Below are positions 15,812-21,700 of a stretch of 21,700 bases of DNA, one piece after another. Positions within the stretch are counted from its first letter, which is position 1. Every line of letters starts with the position of its first letter. Made by a program: the position numbers and the translations under genes. Origin of the DNA: W2P13-069 sp963590525 (GTDB lineage: Bacteria > Actinomycetota > Coriobacteriia > Coriobacteriales > QAMH01); the NCBI GenBank assembly GCA_963590525.1, contig CAVAPV010000041.1, forward strand, positions 1 to 21,700. The letters are read 5' to 3'. Under the pieces are notes generated by a model. That model was not told the DNA's origin. It did not search any database and was given only the letters and a program-made list of their open reading frames with translations.

Positions 15812-17296
15812 CTAGCTTCTTGCCGGAAAGAACAGCTCCAGCTCGGCATCTTTAGCGGGCTTGGTCGCAAGCGAGACCACTACCATGAGCACGAGCGAGA
15901 CAGTGATGCCGATGGTGATCTGATGCAGGCCAAAGAGCTTGAAGCCGGCGGCCATGCAGGCGCAGTAGGCAAGCGTGCCGCCCACCATGGACGCAATCGC
16001 GCCCTCCTTGGTGGCACGACGCCAAAACAAGCCCATCACAAAGACCCAGCAAAACGCCGTCTCGAGACCGCCAAAGGCAAACATGTTGATCTTCCAGATG
16101 ACATCGGGCGGGACAATCGCCAAGACAAACACGGCCGCGCCGATGACAAGCGTCACGATCTGACTGCCGGAGACGACGCGCTTCTCTGCGAGCTTGCCGC
16201 CCTTGGAGGCGCTGTGATGCATCCAGAGATCCTTGACGATGGAGCTTGACGCGGCAAGCAAAAGCGAGGACACAGTGGAGATCGACGCCGCTATAGGCCC
16301 GATGATGGCCACGCCTGCAAGGACCGGGGGCAAGGTAGTGACGATAGCCGTGGGGATGATGTTATCCACGCTGCCGTAGGATTCCAGAGGATCAGTAAGA
16401 ACGCCGGCAGTCAAAACGCCCATAGAGGTGCCAACGATCATCATGAAGCCGATGACCACCGTGCCGATGACCATCGCGCTCTTCATGGATTTGGTGTCGC
16501 GCGCGCCCACGCAGCGCACGACGCTTTGCGGCAGGCAAAAAGTAAACACGCCCACGAGCAGCCACTGCGTGAAGTACAGCCCGTAAGGCATGTTGCCGCC
16601 AGACAAAGGCTCCATCATCTGCGGGTGGTTGGTGCGGATAGTATCCATCATCGTCTCGAAGCCGCCGCCGTGGACAACGAGCCCCGCAGCCAAGACCACG
16701 AGGCCAAAGATCATTGCGATGCCGCACAAAGCATCGGTGAGCGCAACGCCCTTGAAGCCGCCGATAGTGGTGAAGACGATGACGGCGATGCCAAAGAGCA
16801 CCAGGCCGATCTCGTAGGAGAAACCGGTGACGCTCTCAAAGAGCTTGGCGCCGCCCACAAACTGCGCGACCATGGTGGCGGCAAAGAAGACGACGATGAT
16901 CAGCGCGCTGGCAACAGCGAGTGCATTGGATTTGTAGCGCTCGCGCAAGACATCGATGACGGTGACGGCGCCCATCTTGTGGGAGACGAGCATCATCTTC
17001 TTGCCCAAGATGCCATAGAGCAAAAAGAGGCAGGTCACCTGGATGCCGGCCATGTAGACCCAACCAAAGCCGATGCTCCACGCCTGACCGGGCCCACCCA
17101 CAAACGAGCTAACCGAACCGTAGGTGGCCACCGTCGTCATGGCCAAGACAAACCCGCCCAGGGTCCTGTTACCGATGTAGTACTTGCTGGCAAAGTCGCC
17201 GCTTTGGGCATCGCTTGCGCGGCGCGCGTAGATACTGATCGCGATGGCCACGACCAAGAAGATAACGACGGGGATAAGGCTCACGAGGTTTTGCAT
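15812..17296 (-). CDS. panF: Sodium/pantothenate symporter
   Basis: A 494-residue transporter of the sodium:solute symporter (SSS) family with about 13 membrane segments. It follows E. coli PanF (483 residues) closely: YYIGNRTLGGFVLAMTTVATYGSVSSFVGGPG, then GILGKKMMLVSHKMGAVTVIDVL, VAQFVGGAKL, FTTIGGFKGVALTDA, and near the end WKINMFAFGGLETAFCWVFVMGL. It imports pantothenate, the coenzyme A precursor, with sodium. Its ATG shares one base with the stop of the preceding yhdT-like gene (TGATG), so the two are translationally coupled; yhdT-panF order is also found in E. coli. Other SSS substrates cannot be excluded, but partner and similarity favour pantothenate. Confidence 0.9.
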   Translation of the reverse strand: MQNLVSLIPVVIFLVVAIAISIYARRASDAQSGDFASKYYIGNRTLGGFVLAMTTVATYGSVSSFVGGPGQAWSIGFGWVYMAGIQVTCLFLLYGILGKKMMLVSHKMGAVTVIDVLRERYKSNALAVASALIIVVFFAATMVAQFVGGAKLFESVTGFSYEIGLVLFGIAVIVFTTIGGFKGVALTDALCGIAMIFGLVVLAAGLVVHGGGFETMMDTIRTNHPQMMEPLSGGNMPYGLYFTQWLLVGVFTFCLPQSVVRCVGARDTKSMKSAMVIGTVVIGFMMIVGTSMGVLTAGVLTDPLESYGSVDNIIPTAIVTTLPPVLAGVAIIGPIAASISTVSSLLLAASSSIVKDLWMHHSASKGGKLAEKRVVSGSQIVTLVIGAAVFVLAIVPPDVIWKINMFAFGGLETAFCWVFVMGLFWRRATKEGAIASMVGGTLAYCACMAAGFKLFGLHQITIGITVSLVLMVVVSLATKPAKDAELELFFPARS

Positions 17297-17583
17297 CAGC
17301 GCTCGACCCCCTCTGCGGCATCGGCATCATCATCGACGTCAAAATCTGCAAAGAAGTATTTGGCCAAAACCGCAGAGACCGCGATGGCAAAGACCCATGT
17401 CCCCACGGTGCCGGTCACAACCCAAAGCGGCATGCCAAACAAGCGGGCATCCACGCCGGACAGCCCAAAACCGCAAACGGCCCAGACAACGACGGTCGCC
17501 GCAAGGGCACCGACCGTTATCAGGGCCTCCTTGTTGCATTGGCGCAGCTTGGCGCCATATGCGCTTTCAAAATCAGTCTTCAT
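17296..17583 (-). CDS. yhdT: DUF997 membrane protein YhdT
   Basis: A 95-residue membrane protein with two hydrophobic helices (LITVGALAATVVVWAVCGFGL and the segment around WVVTGTVGTWVFAIAVSAVLA) and an acidic C-terminus (DFDVDDDADAAEG). The size and the position just before panF match YhdT (DUF997), a small accessory component of pantothenate or related SSS transporters whose role is unproven. AAAAGGAG five bases before ATG 17583 sets the start; the frame is open upstream to 17628 but without a binding site. Confidence 0.85.
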   Translation of the reverse strand: MKTDFESAYGAKLRQCNKEALITVGALAATVVVWAVCGFGLSGVDARLFGMPLWVVTGTVGTWVFAIAVSAVLAKYFFADFDVDDDADAAEGVER

Positions 17584-17653
17584 TTTTTCTCCTTTTCGTT
17601 TCAGCTGCTCCCCCGTTTGGAGAGTCACCAGTGTCTAAAGGCTGACTTGCGTA

Positions 17654-17682
17654 ATACTATCTATCGCAAACATGCAACGCAA
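17654..17682 (-). promoter_or_regulatory. Candidate sigma-70 promoter for yhdT-panF
   Basis: On the minus strand TTGCGT (-35, 17682-17677) and TAGTAT (-10, 17659-17654) are separated by exactly 17 bases. The -10 ends 70 bases before the yhdT start. It lies in the divergent gap shared with the NUDIX gene, for which no comparable promoter was seen. Confidence 0.5.
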
Positions 17683-17736
17683 CCGGGTACCGCTAGCTCA
17701 AATGCCCAAAGTGCCCAGCTCGAGGAGACAAAACCC

Positions 17737-18249
17737 ATGACGCAAGAGATGATCGACATCTACGACCAAGATATGAACTTCACGGGTATCACCGTGCCCA
17801 GAAAAGGGGCCTTTATGAAAGAAGGCCAGTTCATGCTCTACGCCTTGGCCATCGTAGAGGATCTGCAGGGGCGCATCCTCATCACCAAACGCGCAATGAC
17901 CAAGAAATGGGCAGCAGGGCAATGGGAAGTGCAAGGGGGCGCGGTCGATGCCGGCGAGACGCCTTTGCAAGGAGCCGTGCGCGAGGTCTTTGAGGAAGTC
18001 GGGCTCAAGGTTGCACCCGAGCAGGCAAGGTTTTGCTACCGCTACACCAACGTGGACCTTGAACGCGGGGACAACTACATCAACAGCATCTACCGCTTTA
18101 AACTTGATTTTGACCTTGACGACATCGTGCTCCAAGAGCGTGAAGCCACCTCTTGCAAGCTGGCCAACTGGGACGAGATATGCCAGCTGGAAGACCAAGG
18201 CCTGTTTTTGCACTTTGCACGCATCAAGAAAGCGTTGGAGATCGAGTAA
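17737..18249 (+). CDS. NUDIX hydrolase
   Basis: A 170-residue hydrolase of nucleoside-diphosphate-linked compounds. The NUDIX box is complete: G68, E74, R82-E83, E86-E87, G89 and L90, fitting Gx5Ex7REUxEExGU exactly and giving the metal-binding glutamates. The N-terminus (IDIYDQDMNFTGITVPRKGAF) resembles the YfcD/isopentenyl isomerase-like subgroup that begins with a substrate-side strand. The substrate cannot be read from sequence. The start at 17737 is chosen for GAGGAG nine bases upstream; the frame is open far upstream but across the divergent promoter. It stands alone and is followed by the 26-bp inverted-repeat element. Confidence 0.9.
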   Translation: MTQEMIDIYDQDMNFTGITVPRKGAFMKEGQFMLYALAIVEDLQGRILITKRAMTKKWAAGQWEVQGGAVDAGETPLQGAVREVFEEVGLKVAPEQARFCYRYTNVDLERGDNYINSIYRFKLDFDLDDIVLQEREATSCKLANWDEICQLEDQGLFLHFARIKKALEIE

Positions 18250-18295
18250 GAAGCGCTTTGCGAGCGGCTTGGCGCCGCAACCACGCACTCGCGTT

Positions 18296-18441
18296 TCAAA
18301 AAGTACGCGAAGTAGGCACTTGCTTTGCGTTTTTGGAGAGTAGCCTCAAAATCACAACGCTGTGACCTGCGGGTTTGCAGCGCAAAATTGCTCGCTACTC
18401 GCTGTGTTCCATTTGAAGTGCCTACTTCGCGTACTTTTTGA
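18296..18441. mobile_element. 146-bp element with perfect 26-bp terminal inverted repeats (MITE-like)
   Basis: The arms 18296-18321 and 18416-18441 are exact 26-base complements. The 94-base middle has further nested complements, GAGTAGC with GCTACTC (18338-18344 with 18394-18400) and CGCTG with CAGCG (18358-18362 with 18378-18382). All pairs are nested, so the whole can fold as one long hairpin. No open frame and no clear target-site duplication are seen. The size and ends suggest a non-autonomous transposable element (MITE); a structured RNA or a strong intergenic terminator are alternatives. Confidence 0.6.
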
Positions 18442-18488
18442 GAAAGAGACTTCAAAAACACCCTTAGCAAATCCCTTTAAGTAACACG

Positions 18489-18517
18489 GTGACACTTATC
18501 TAGGATTTAAGTATCAT
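18489..18517 (+). promoter_or_regulatory. Candidate sigma-70 promoter for larE
   Basis: GTGACA (18489-18494) and TATCAT (18512-18517) are separated by 17 bases. The predicted transcript start would be about 90 bases before the preferred larE start, or only about 20 before the alternative ATG 18542. Confidence 0.5.
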
Positions 18518-18613
18518 GGCGTTAGCAAAAGGGGTTTATTCATGCTGTCATGCCAAATAACTGCAGCAAACGCCAAGACGTCAGACACCAAACAAGTAAG
18601 AGAGGGCCGCTAC

Positions 18614-19456
18614 ATGGACCTGCAAGAGAAACTTGAAACGCTACGTGCATACATCAAAGAGCTTGGCTGCGCGGCCGTGAGCTTTAGCGGCGGCGTAGAC
18701 TCGACGTTCTTGCTTGCCGTAGCCCACGAGGTCCTTGGCAAGCGCGTCATCGCCATCACGGAGTCAAACCCCCTCTATCCTGCGCGTGAGACCAGCGGCG
18801 CCATTGATTTTTGCAAGCAGCGCGGCATACGCCAATACGTCGTAGAGCACGACGTGGACAGCTGGGAGGCACTCAAGACCAATCCTCAAAACCGCTGCTA
18901 CCTCTGCAAGGTCAATCTCTTTACCATCCTGCGCCAGACAGCAGACGAGCACGCCTGTGAGCTGGGCCTCATCAAGCAAGGCGAGCGCATCGCCTACCTG
19001 GAGGGCTCCAACGCGAGCGACCTTTTGGACTACCGTCCGGGACACAAAGCCGTGCGCGAGCTAGGTGCGCTCAGCCCGCTTGAGGCAGCAGACCTCACCA
19101 AAGACGAGATCCGCGCGCTCTCGCGCAAGATGGGGCTGCCAACCGCAGACAAGCCCTCCTTTGCCTGCCTTGCAACAAGGTTTCCCTACGGGCAAGCCAT
19201 CACCTCCGATTTGCTCAAGAGGCTTGATGCCGCAGAGCAGCTTCTCATCGACGCAGAGCTGGGCCAGATGCGCGTGCGCATGCACGAGAGCGGCACTTTG
19301 GCACGCATCGAGGTCGCACCCGATCGCATCGACGAGCTGTTTTCCTTTATGAGAGATGGCGGCAGCCAGAAGTTCCACGAGCTGGGGTTTGACCATGTGA
19401 GCATCGACGTTGACGGCTACCGTACGGGAAGCATGAACACCCATCTTGGGCAATAG
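18614..19456 (+). CDS. larE: ATP-dependent sacrificial sulfur transferase LarE
   Basis: A 280-residue PP-loop enzyme that activates the nicotinate-derived precursor with ATP/AMP and gives it sulfur in making the nickel-pincer cofactor used by lactate racemase and related enzymes. The PP-loop SGGVDST is at residues 25-31. The cysteine that donates sulfur in Lactobacillus plantarum LarE corresponds to C185 in PSFACLATRFPYG. RCYLCK (C95, C98) is also present. The start at 18614 (MDLQEKL) fits the family length and has AGAGGG seven bases upstream; ATG 18542, with AAAAGGGG upstream, would add 24 unconserved residues and cannot be excluded. larB, larC and larA are not in the window. Whether it works sacrificially or through an iron-sulfur cluster is not decided here. 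Confidence 0.9.
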   Translation: MDLQEKLETLRAYIKELGCAAVSFSGGVDSTFLLAVAHEVLGKRVIAITESNPLYPARETSGAIDFCKQRGIRQYVVEHDVDSWEALKTNPQNRCYLCKVNLFTILRQTADEHACELGLIKQGERIAYLEGSNASDLLDYRPGHKAVRELGALSPLEAADLTKDEIRALSRKMGLPTADKPSFACLATRFPYGQAITSDLLKRLDAAEQLLIDAELGQMRVRMHESGTLARIEVAPDRIDELFSFMRDGGSQKFHELGFDHVSIDVDGYRTGSMNTHLGQ

Positions 19457-19503
19457 GAGTTCCTTGTAGCTTGAAGCCCGCTTCGTGCCAGCTCATAACG
19501 CCA

Positions 19504-19542
19504 TGTCAGCGGCTGCATCTGGCGCGCTTGACGCCGCTGACA
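19504..19542. terminator. 10-bp hairpin after larE
   Basis: TGTCAGCGGC (19504-19513) and GCCGCTGACA (19533-19542) are perfect complements with a 19-base loop, 47 bases after the larE stop. It lacks a T-tract, so termination is uncertain, but its position between larE and the next gene fits. Confidence 0.45.
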
Positions 19543-19606
19543 AGCTGTAAAACGCACGTGCTAGACTAAACAGCCAACCTGCAATCCAAAGGACTTGGGA
19601 ACCAAG

Positions 19607-20788
19607 ATGGCTTTTGTTGACAAGTTGCGCCTCGAAGATGAAGACATATCCGCAGACACTCCAATCGATGCGCGACGCGTAAATCTCTTTACCAAGATAT
19701 TCGGCATCCTCTGCATCATCGTAGGCGGCGGCATGATCGCCGCCTTGGTACTTGGCCTTGTCACTTTGGCGCGACAGATAGCCGGCGGGCTTGTCTTGCA
19801 CGAGGGCAGCACGCAGATGCTCGCCTACGTCGCCCTCTACATATTGCTTGTGCTCCTTGCAAGCGTCCATCTGCTCTTGGGCGTCAACATCATCAAGAAC
19901 CGCCGCAAATACGCAGCGCGCACGATATTGGTGCTTATGGCCTTTGCCGGTATAGCCTTGTTCTTGAACATCTTGGTCTTTGGCATTGATGCCACCGCTT
20001 TGGTCTTGTTGGCGACCTTGCTGGGGCAGTTTGCCATCTCGTCGTATCTGGACCCCTCGCTTGCCCAGGAGCGCCGCCTGGACGCAGAGCTGCGCACCAT
20101 GGAGGACCGCCGCCAGCTCGAAGAGGGTACTTTGGGGCGCGACCCTTCTGGCAAGGGCTATATCACCTTGAACTTCTTCAACTGCTTTTGGATCTTTTTG
20201 GTGTGTTGCATCTTGGGCGACCTGCTCGAGGTGGCTTTTGTACTTGTCAAGGACGGCCACTTCATGCACCGCAGCGGCATGCTCTTTGGAGCTTTCTCCC
20301 CCATCTACGGCATGGGTGCGCTGCTCATGACCATGGCGCTCAACCGCTTCTACAAGCACAACCTCATCCCCATCTTCTTGGTGAGCGCGGTGATAGGCGG
20401 CGCCTTCGAGTTTGCCGTGAGCTGGTTTTGGGAGACGGCGTTTGGCGTCGTGTGCTGGGATTACACAGGCACCTTTATGAACATCGACGGCCGCACCAAC
20501 CTGTTCTACATGTGCATGTGGGGCATCTTGGGCACGATGTGGATCAAGCTCATGTTGCCGCGCCTGCTTACGCTCATCAACTGCATCCCTTGGAAATCGC
20601 GCTATACCATCACCATCGTTGTGGCTGCGTTCATGCTTGTCAACGCCGTGATGACCGTGCAGTCAATCGACTGCTGGACAAAGCGCGCCGCCGGAAACGA
20701 GCCGCAAAGCCAGGTAGAGATGTTTTACGCAAAGAACTTCCCGGACTCGTACATGTCCATGCATTTCGAGACGATGTCGATTCAATAA
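19607..20788 (+). CDS. PF06541 (CmpB-like) multi-pass membrane protein
   Basis: A 393-residue integral membrane protein, usually annotated as putative ABC transporter permease (PF06541). The N-terminal half has about four hydrophobic helices (about 31-55, 72-95, 105-126, 129-147), then a charged cytoplasmic loop (150-184). The C-terminal half has about five more and holds the family signature: GAFEFAVSWFWETAFG, then WDYTGTFMNIDGRTNLF (284-300) and MWGILGT. There is no ATP-binding cassette gene beside it, so the ABC label is doubtful; the true role is unknown. ATG 19607 is chosen as the first Met codon, with a weak GGGA seven bases upstream; a TTG at 19595 overlaps the better AAAGGA site. A TetR-type regulator gene follows 110 bases later. 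Confidence 0.82.
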   Translation: MAFVDKLRLEDEDISADTPIDARRVNLFTKIFGILCIIVGGGMIAALVLGLVTLARQIAGGLVLHEGSTQMLAYVALYILLVLLASVHLLLGVNIIKNRRKYAARTILVLMAFAGIALFLNILVFGIDATALVLLATLLGQFAISSYLDPSLAQERRLDAELRTMEDRRQLEEGTLGRDPSGKGYITLNFFNCFWIFLVCCILGDLLEVAFVLVKDGHFMHRSGMLFGAFSPIYGMGALLMTMALNRFYKHNLIPIFLVSAVIGGAFEFAVSWFWETAFGVVCWDYTGTFMNIDGRTNLFYMCMWGILGTMWIKLMLPRLLTLINCIPWKSRYTITIVVAAFMLVNAVMTVQSIDCWTKRAAGNEPQSQVEMFYAKNFPDSYMSMHFETMSIQ

Positions 20789-20832
20789 ACACAAGCTCTA
20801 CCGCAGCAACCCATGTCGTAACGCCACATGAT

Positions 20833-20864
20833 GTCGTATAATTGCCAAACGCAATTCATGCGAC
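20833..20864. promoter_or_regulatory. Candidate promoter -10 and palindromic operator for the TetR-like gene
   Basis: A perfect TATAAT lies at 20837-20842 about 57 bases before the regulator start. Overlapping it is the palindrome AATTGC-CAAAC-GCAATT (20840-20856), flanked by GTCG (20833-20836) and CGAC (20861-20864) that extend the dyad with one bulged base. A dyad over the -10 of a regulator's own gene is the usual place for a TetR-family operator; autorepression is inference. The -35 is poor. Confidence 0.5.
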
Positions 20865-20898
20865 ACAATGTAGCAAAAACGTAGACAGGGGCCGCCCC

Positions 20899-21700
20899 AT
20901 GAAGCAAGCAGAGAGAACCGCACGCACCAAGGCGGCGTTGATCGACGCGTTTTGGAAGCTGTACAAGACAAAACCGATAGATCAGATATCCGTCAGAGAG
21001 ATTACCAACGGCGCCGGCGTCTACCGTTCTACGTTTTACCTCTACTTCCAAGATGCAGCCACGGTGCTGGCGCTGCTCGAAGACGAGCTTATCGATCGTC
21101 TTGCTGCGTTGCTTGAGGCAACAGAGCATAAAACCCAGCTGGCCGACATCCCATCTATCGTGGCCTCCTTCTACAAGAAGGAGGGCGGCTACCTCTACCC
21201 TCTCCTCAAGGAGAGCGGCGACCATGCCTTTGCCGAGCGCGTTTTAGCGTTGATCACGCCTTGCATCAAGGGCAGCGATTGCTGCGGCGACGATCAGTCT
21301 GCTCGCGCTGTGCGTTTCTACTTCTACGCCAGCGTGGCGCTTGTCTCTGAGGCCTATCCCCGCCGCCGCAAAGAGCCGCTTGATGACGTAGCCGCCTTTG
21401 CTGCGACGCTGGTGGTTGGCGGTGCCGGCTGCGTACCTGCAGCAGATGAGGCTGGCGTAGCCGATGTGTCTGGTGTGACCGAAGCGGCCGACACTGATGC
21501 AGATGCAGATGCTGATATGGCTGGTAACGACAATGCTGACGAGGTCGCCGATAAGAGTGCCGCAGTTGAAGACGTCGTTTCCGATGAGGGCACAGCTTCC
21601 GATGAGGACACGGCCGATGAGGTCGTACAAGAACCTGAGGCAGCGCTTGAACCTAAACCCGAGGCAACTCCTGAACCTGAACAAGCAATCGAGCAGGAGC
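20899..21700 (+). CDS. TetR/AcrR-family regulator, partial, with long acidic tail
   Basis: The frame runs open from ATG 20899 to the window end (267 codons), so the C-terminus is missing. Residues about 8-55 form a TetR-type helix-turn-helix (IDQISVREITNGAGVYRSTFYLYF), followed by an alpha-helical domain to about residue 175. From about residue 180 the sequence turns into an Ala/Asp/Glu/Val-rich, low-complexity tail (ADTDADADAD, SDEGTASDEDTADEV) and then Glu-Pro repeats (EPKPEATPEPE). TetR proteins normally end near residue 200, so this tail is unusual. AGGGG eight bases before the ATG supports the start. It follows the PF06541 gene, which may be its target along with its own promoter. Confidence 0.8.
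   Translation, partial: MKQAERTARTKAALIDAFWKLYKTKPIDQISVREITNGAGVYRSTFYLYFQDAATVLALLEDELIDRLAALLEATEHKTQLADIPSIVASFYKKEGGYLYPLLKESGDHAFAERVLALITPCIKGSDCCGDDQSARAVRFYFYASVALVSEAYPRRRKEPLDDVAAFAATLVVGGAGCVPAADEAGVADVSGVTEAADTDADADADMAGNDNADEVADKSAAVEDVVSDEGTASDEDTADEVVQEPEAALEPKPEATPEPEQAIEQE

Larger units (their letters stand above)
18250..18613. other. Non-coding stretch between NUDIX gene and larE
   Basis: About 360 bases without a supported gene. It holds a small GC stem (18264-18268 with 18274-18278), the 146-bp inverted-repeat element, a candidate larE promoter, and a short open leader (18542-18613) in frame with larE that is probably untranslated or an alternative N-terminus. Confidence 0.6.

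Noticed and set aside
16526..17638. 370-codon plus-strand frame opposite panF
   Set aside because: Its His/Asp-rich product is the reverse complement of membrane helices of a conserved transporter.
19493..20359. 288-codon minus-strand frame opposite the PF06541 gene
   Set aside because: The plus-strand gene carries the family signature; this frame is its antisense shadow and lacks a start signal.

Overview
The window is GC-rich bacterial chromosome with densely packed genes and short intergenic gaps. Gene content points to a gut or oral member of the Coriobacteriia (Actinomycetota) or a similar anaerobe: a VTC-domain/DUF4956/Cthe_2159 gene set, a PF06541 membrane protein, a type II MurB and PepF. 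The taxonomic call is inference from gene content and composition; no rRNA or tRNA gene is present to settle it.

Layout. 1-374 holds no gene but contains a striking nested inverted repeat. 375-4053 (+) is a three-gene operon: a soluble VTC-type polymerase domain protein, a DUF4956 membrane protein, and a large lipoprotein with a Cthe_2159-type beta-helix. After a perfect 15-bp hairpin comes a YbhJ-like aconitase-family hydratase (4208-6520, +). 6521-7040 is a non-coding mosaic of duplicated palindromic repeats. 7041-11033 (-) carries mnmA, murB and pepF, read in that order. A tandem DUF2798 membrane protein (11295-11891, +) faces an operon on the minus strand across a bidirectional terminator.

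That minus-strand operon (15572-12069) encodes a zinc-ribbon membrane protein, a TPM-domain protein and an SPFH/zinc-ribbon protein. Its order matches ydjG-ydjH-ydjI of Bacillus subtilis, the partners of PspA in membrane stress, but pspA itself is absent. Next, yhdT-panF (17583-15812, -) encodes a sodium/pantothenate symporter pair with overlapping stop and start codons. A divergent NUDIX hydrolase (17737-18249, +) is followed by a 146-bp element with perfect 26-bp terminal inverted repeats. Then come larE (nickel-pincer cofactor sulfur transferase), a PF06541 membrane protein, and the 5' part of a TetR-family regulator that runs off the window.

Most genes are housekeeping or widely conserved. 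The points most worth a second look are the pspA-less ydjGHI-like operon, the VTC/DUF4956/beta-helix lipoprotein operon with its structured leader, the 26-bp inverted-repeat element, the repeat mosaic after the hydratase gene, and the TetR-like protein with a long acidic tail and a palindromic candidate operator.
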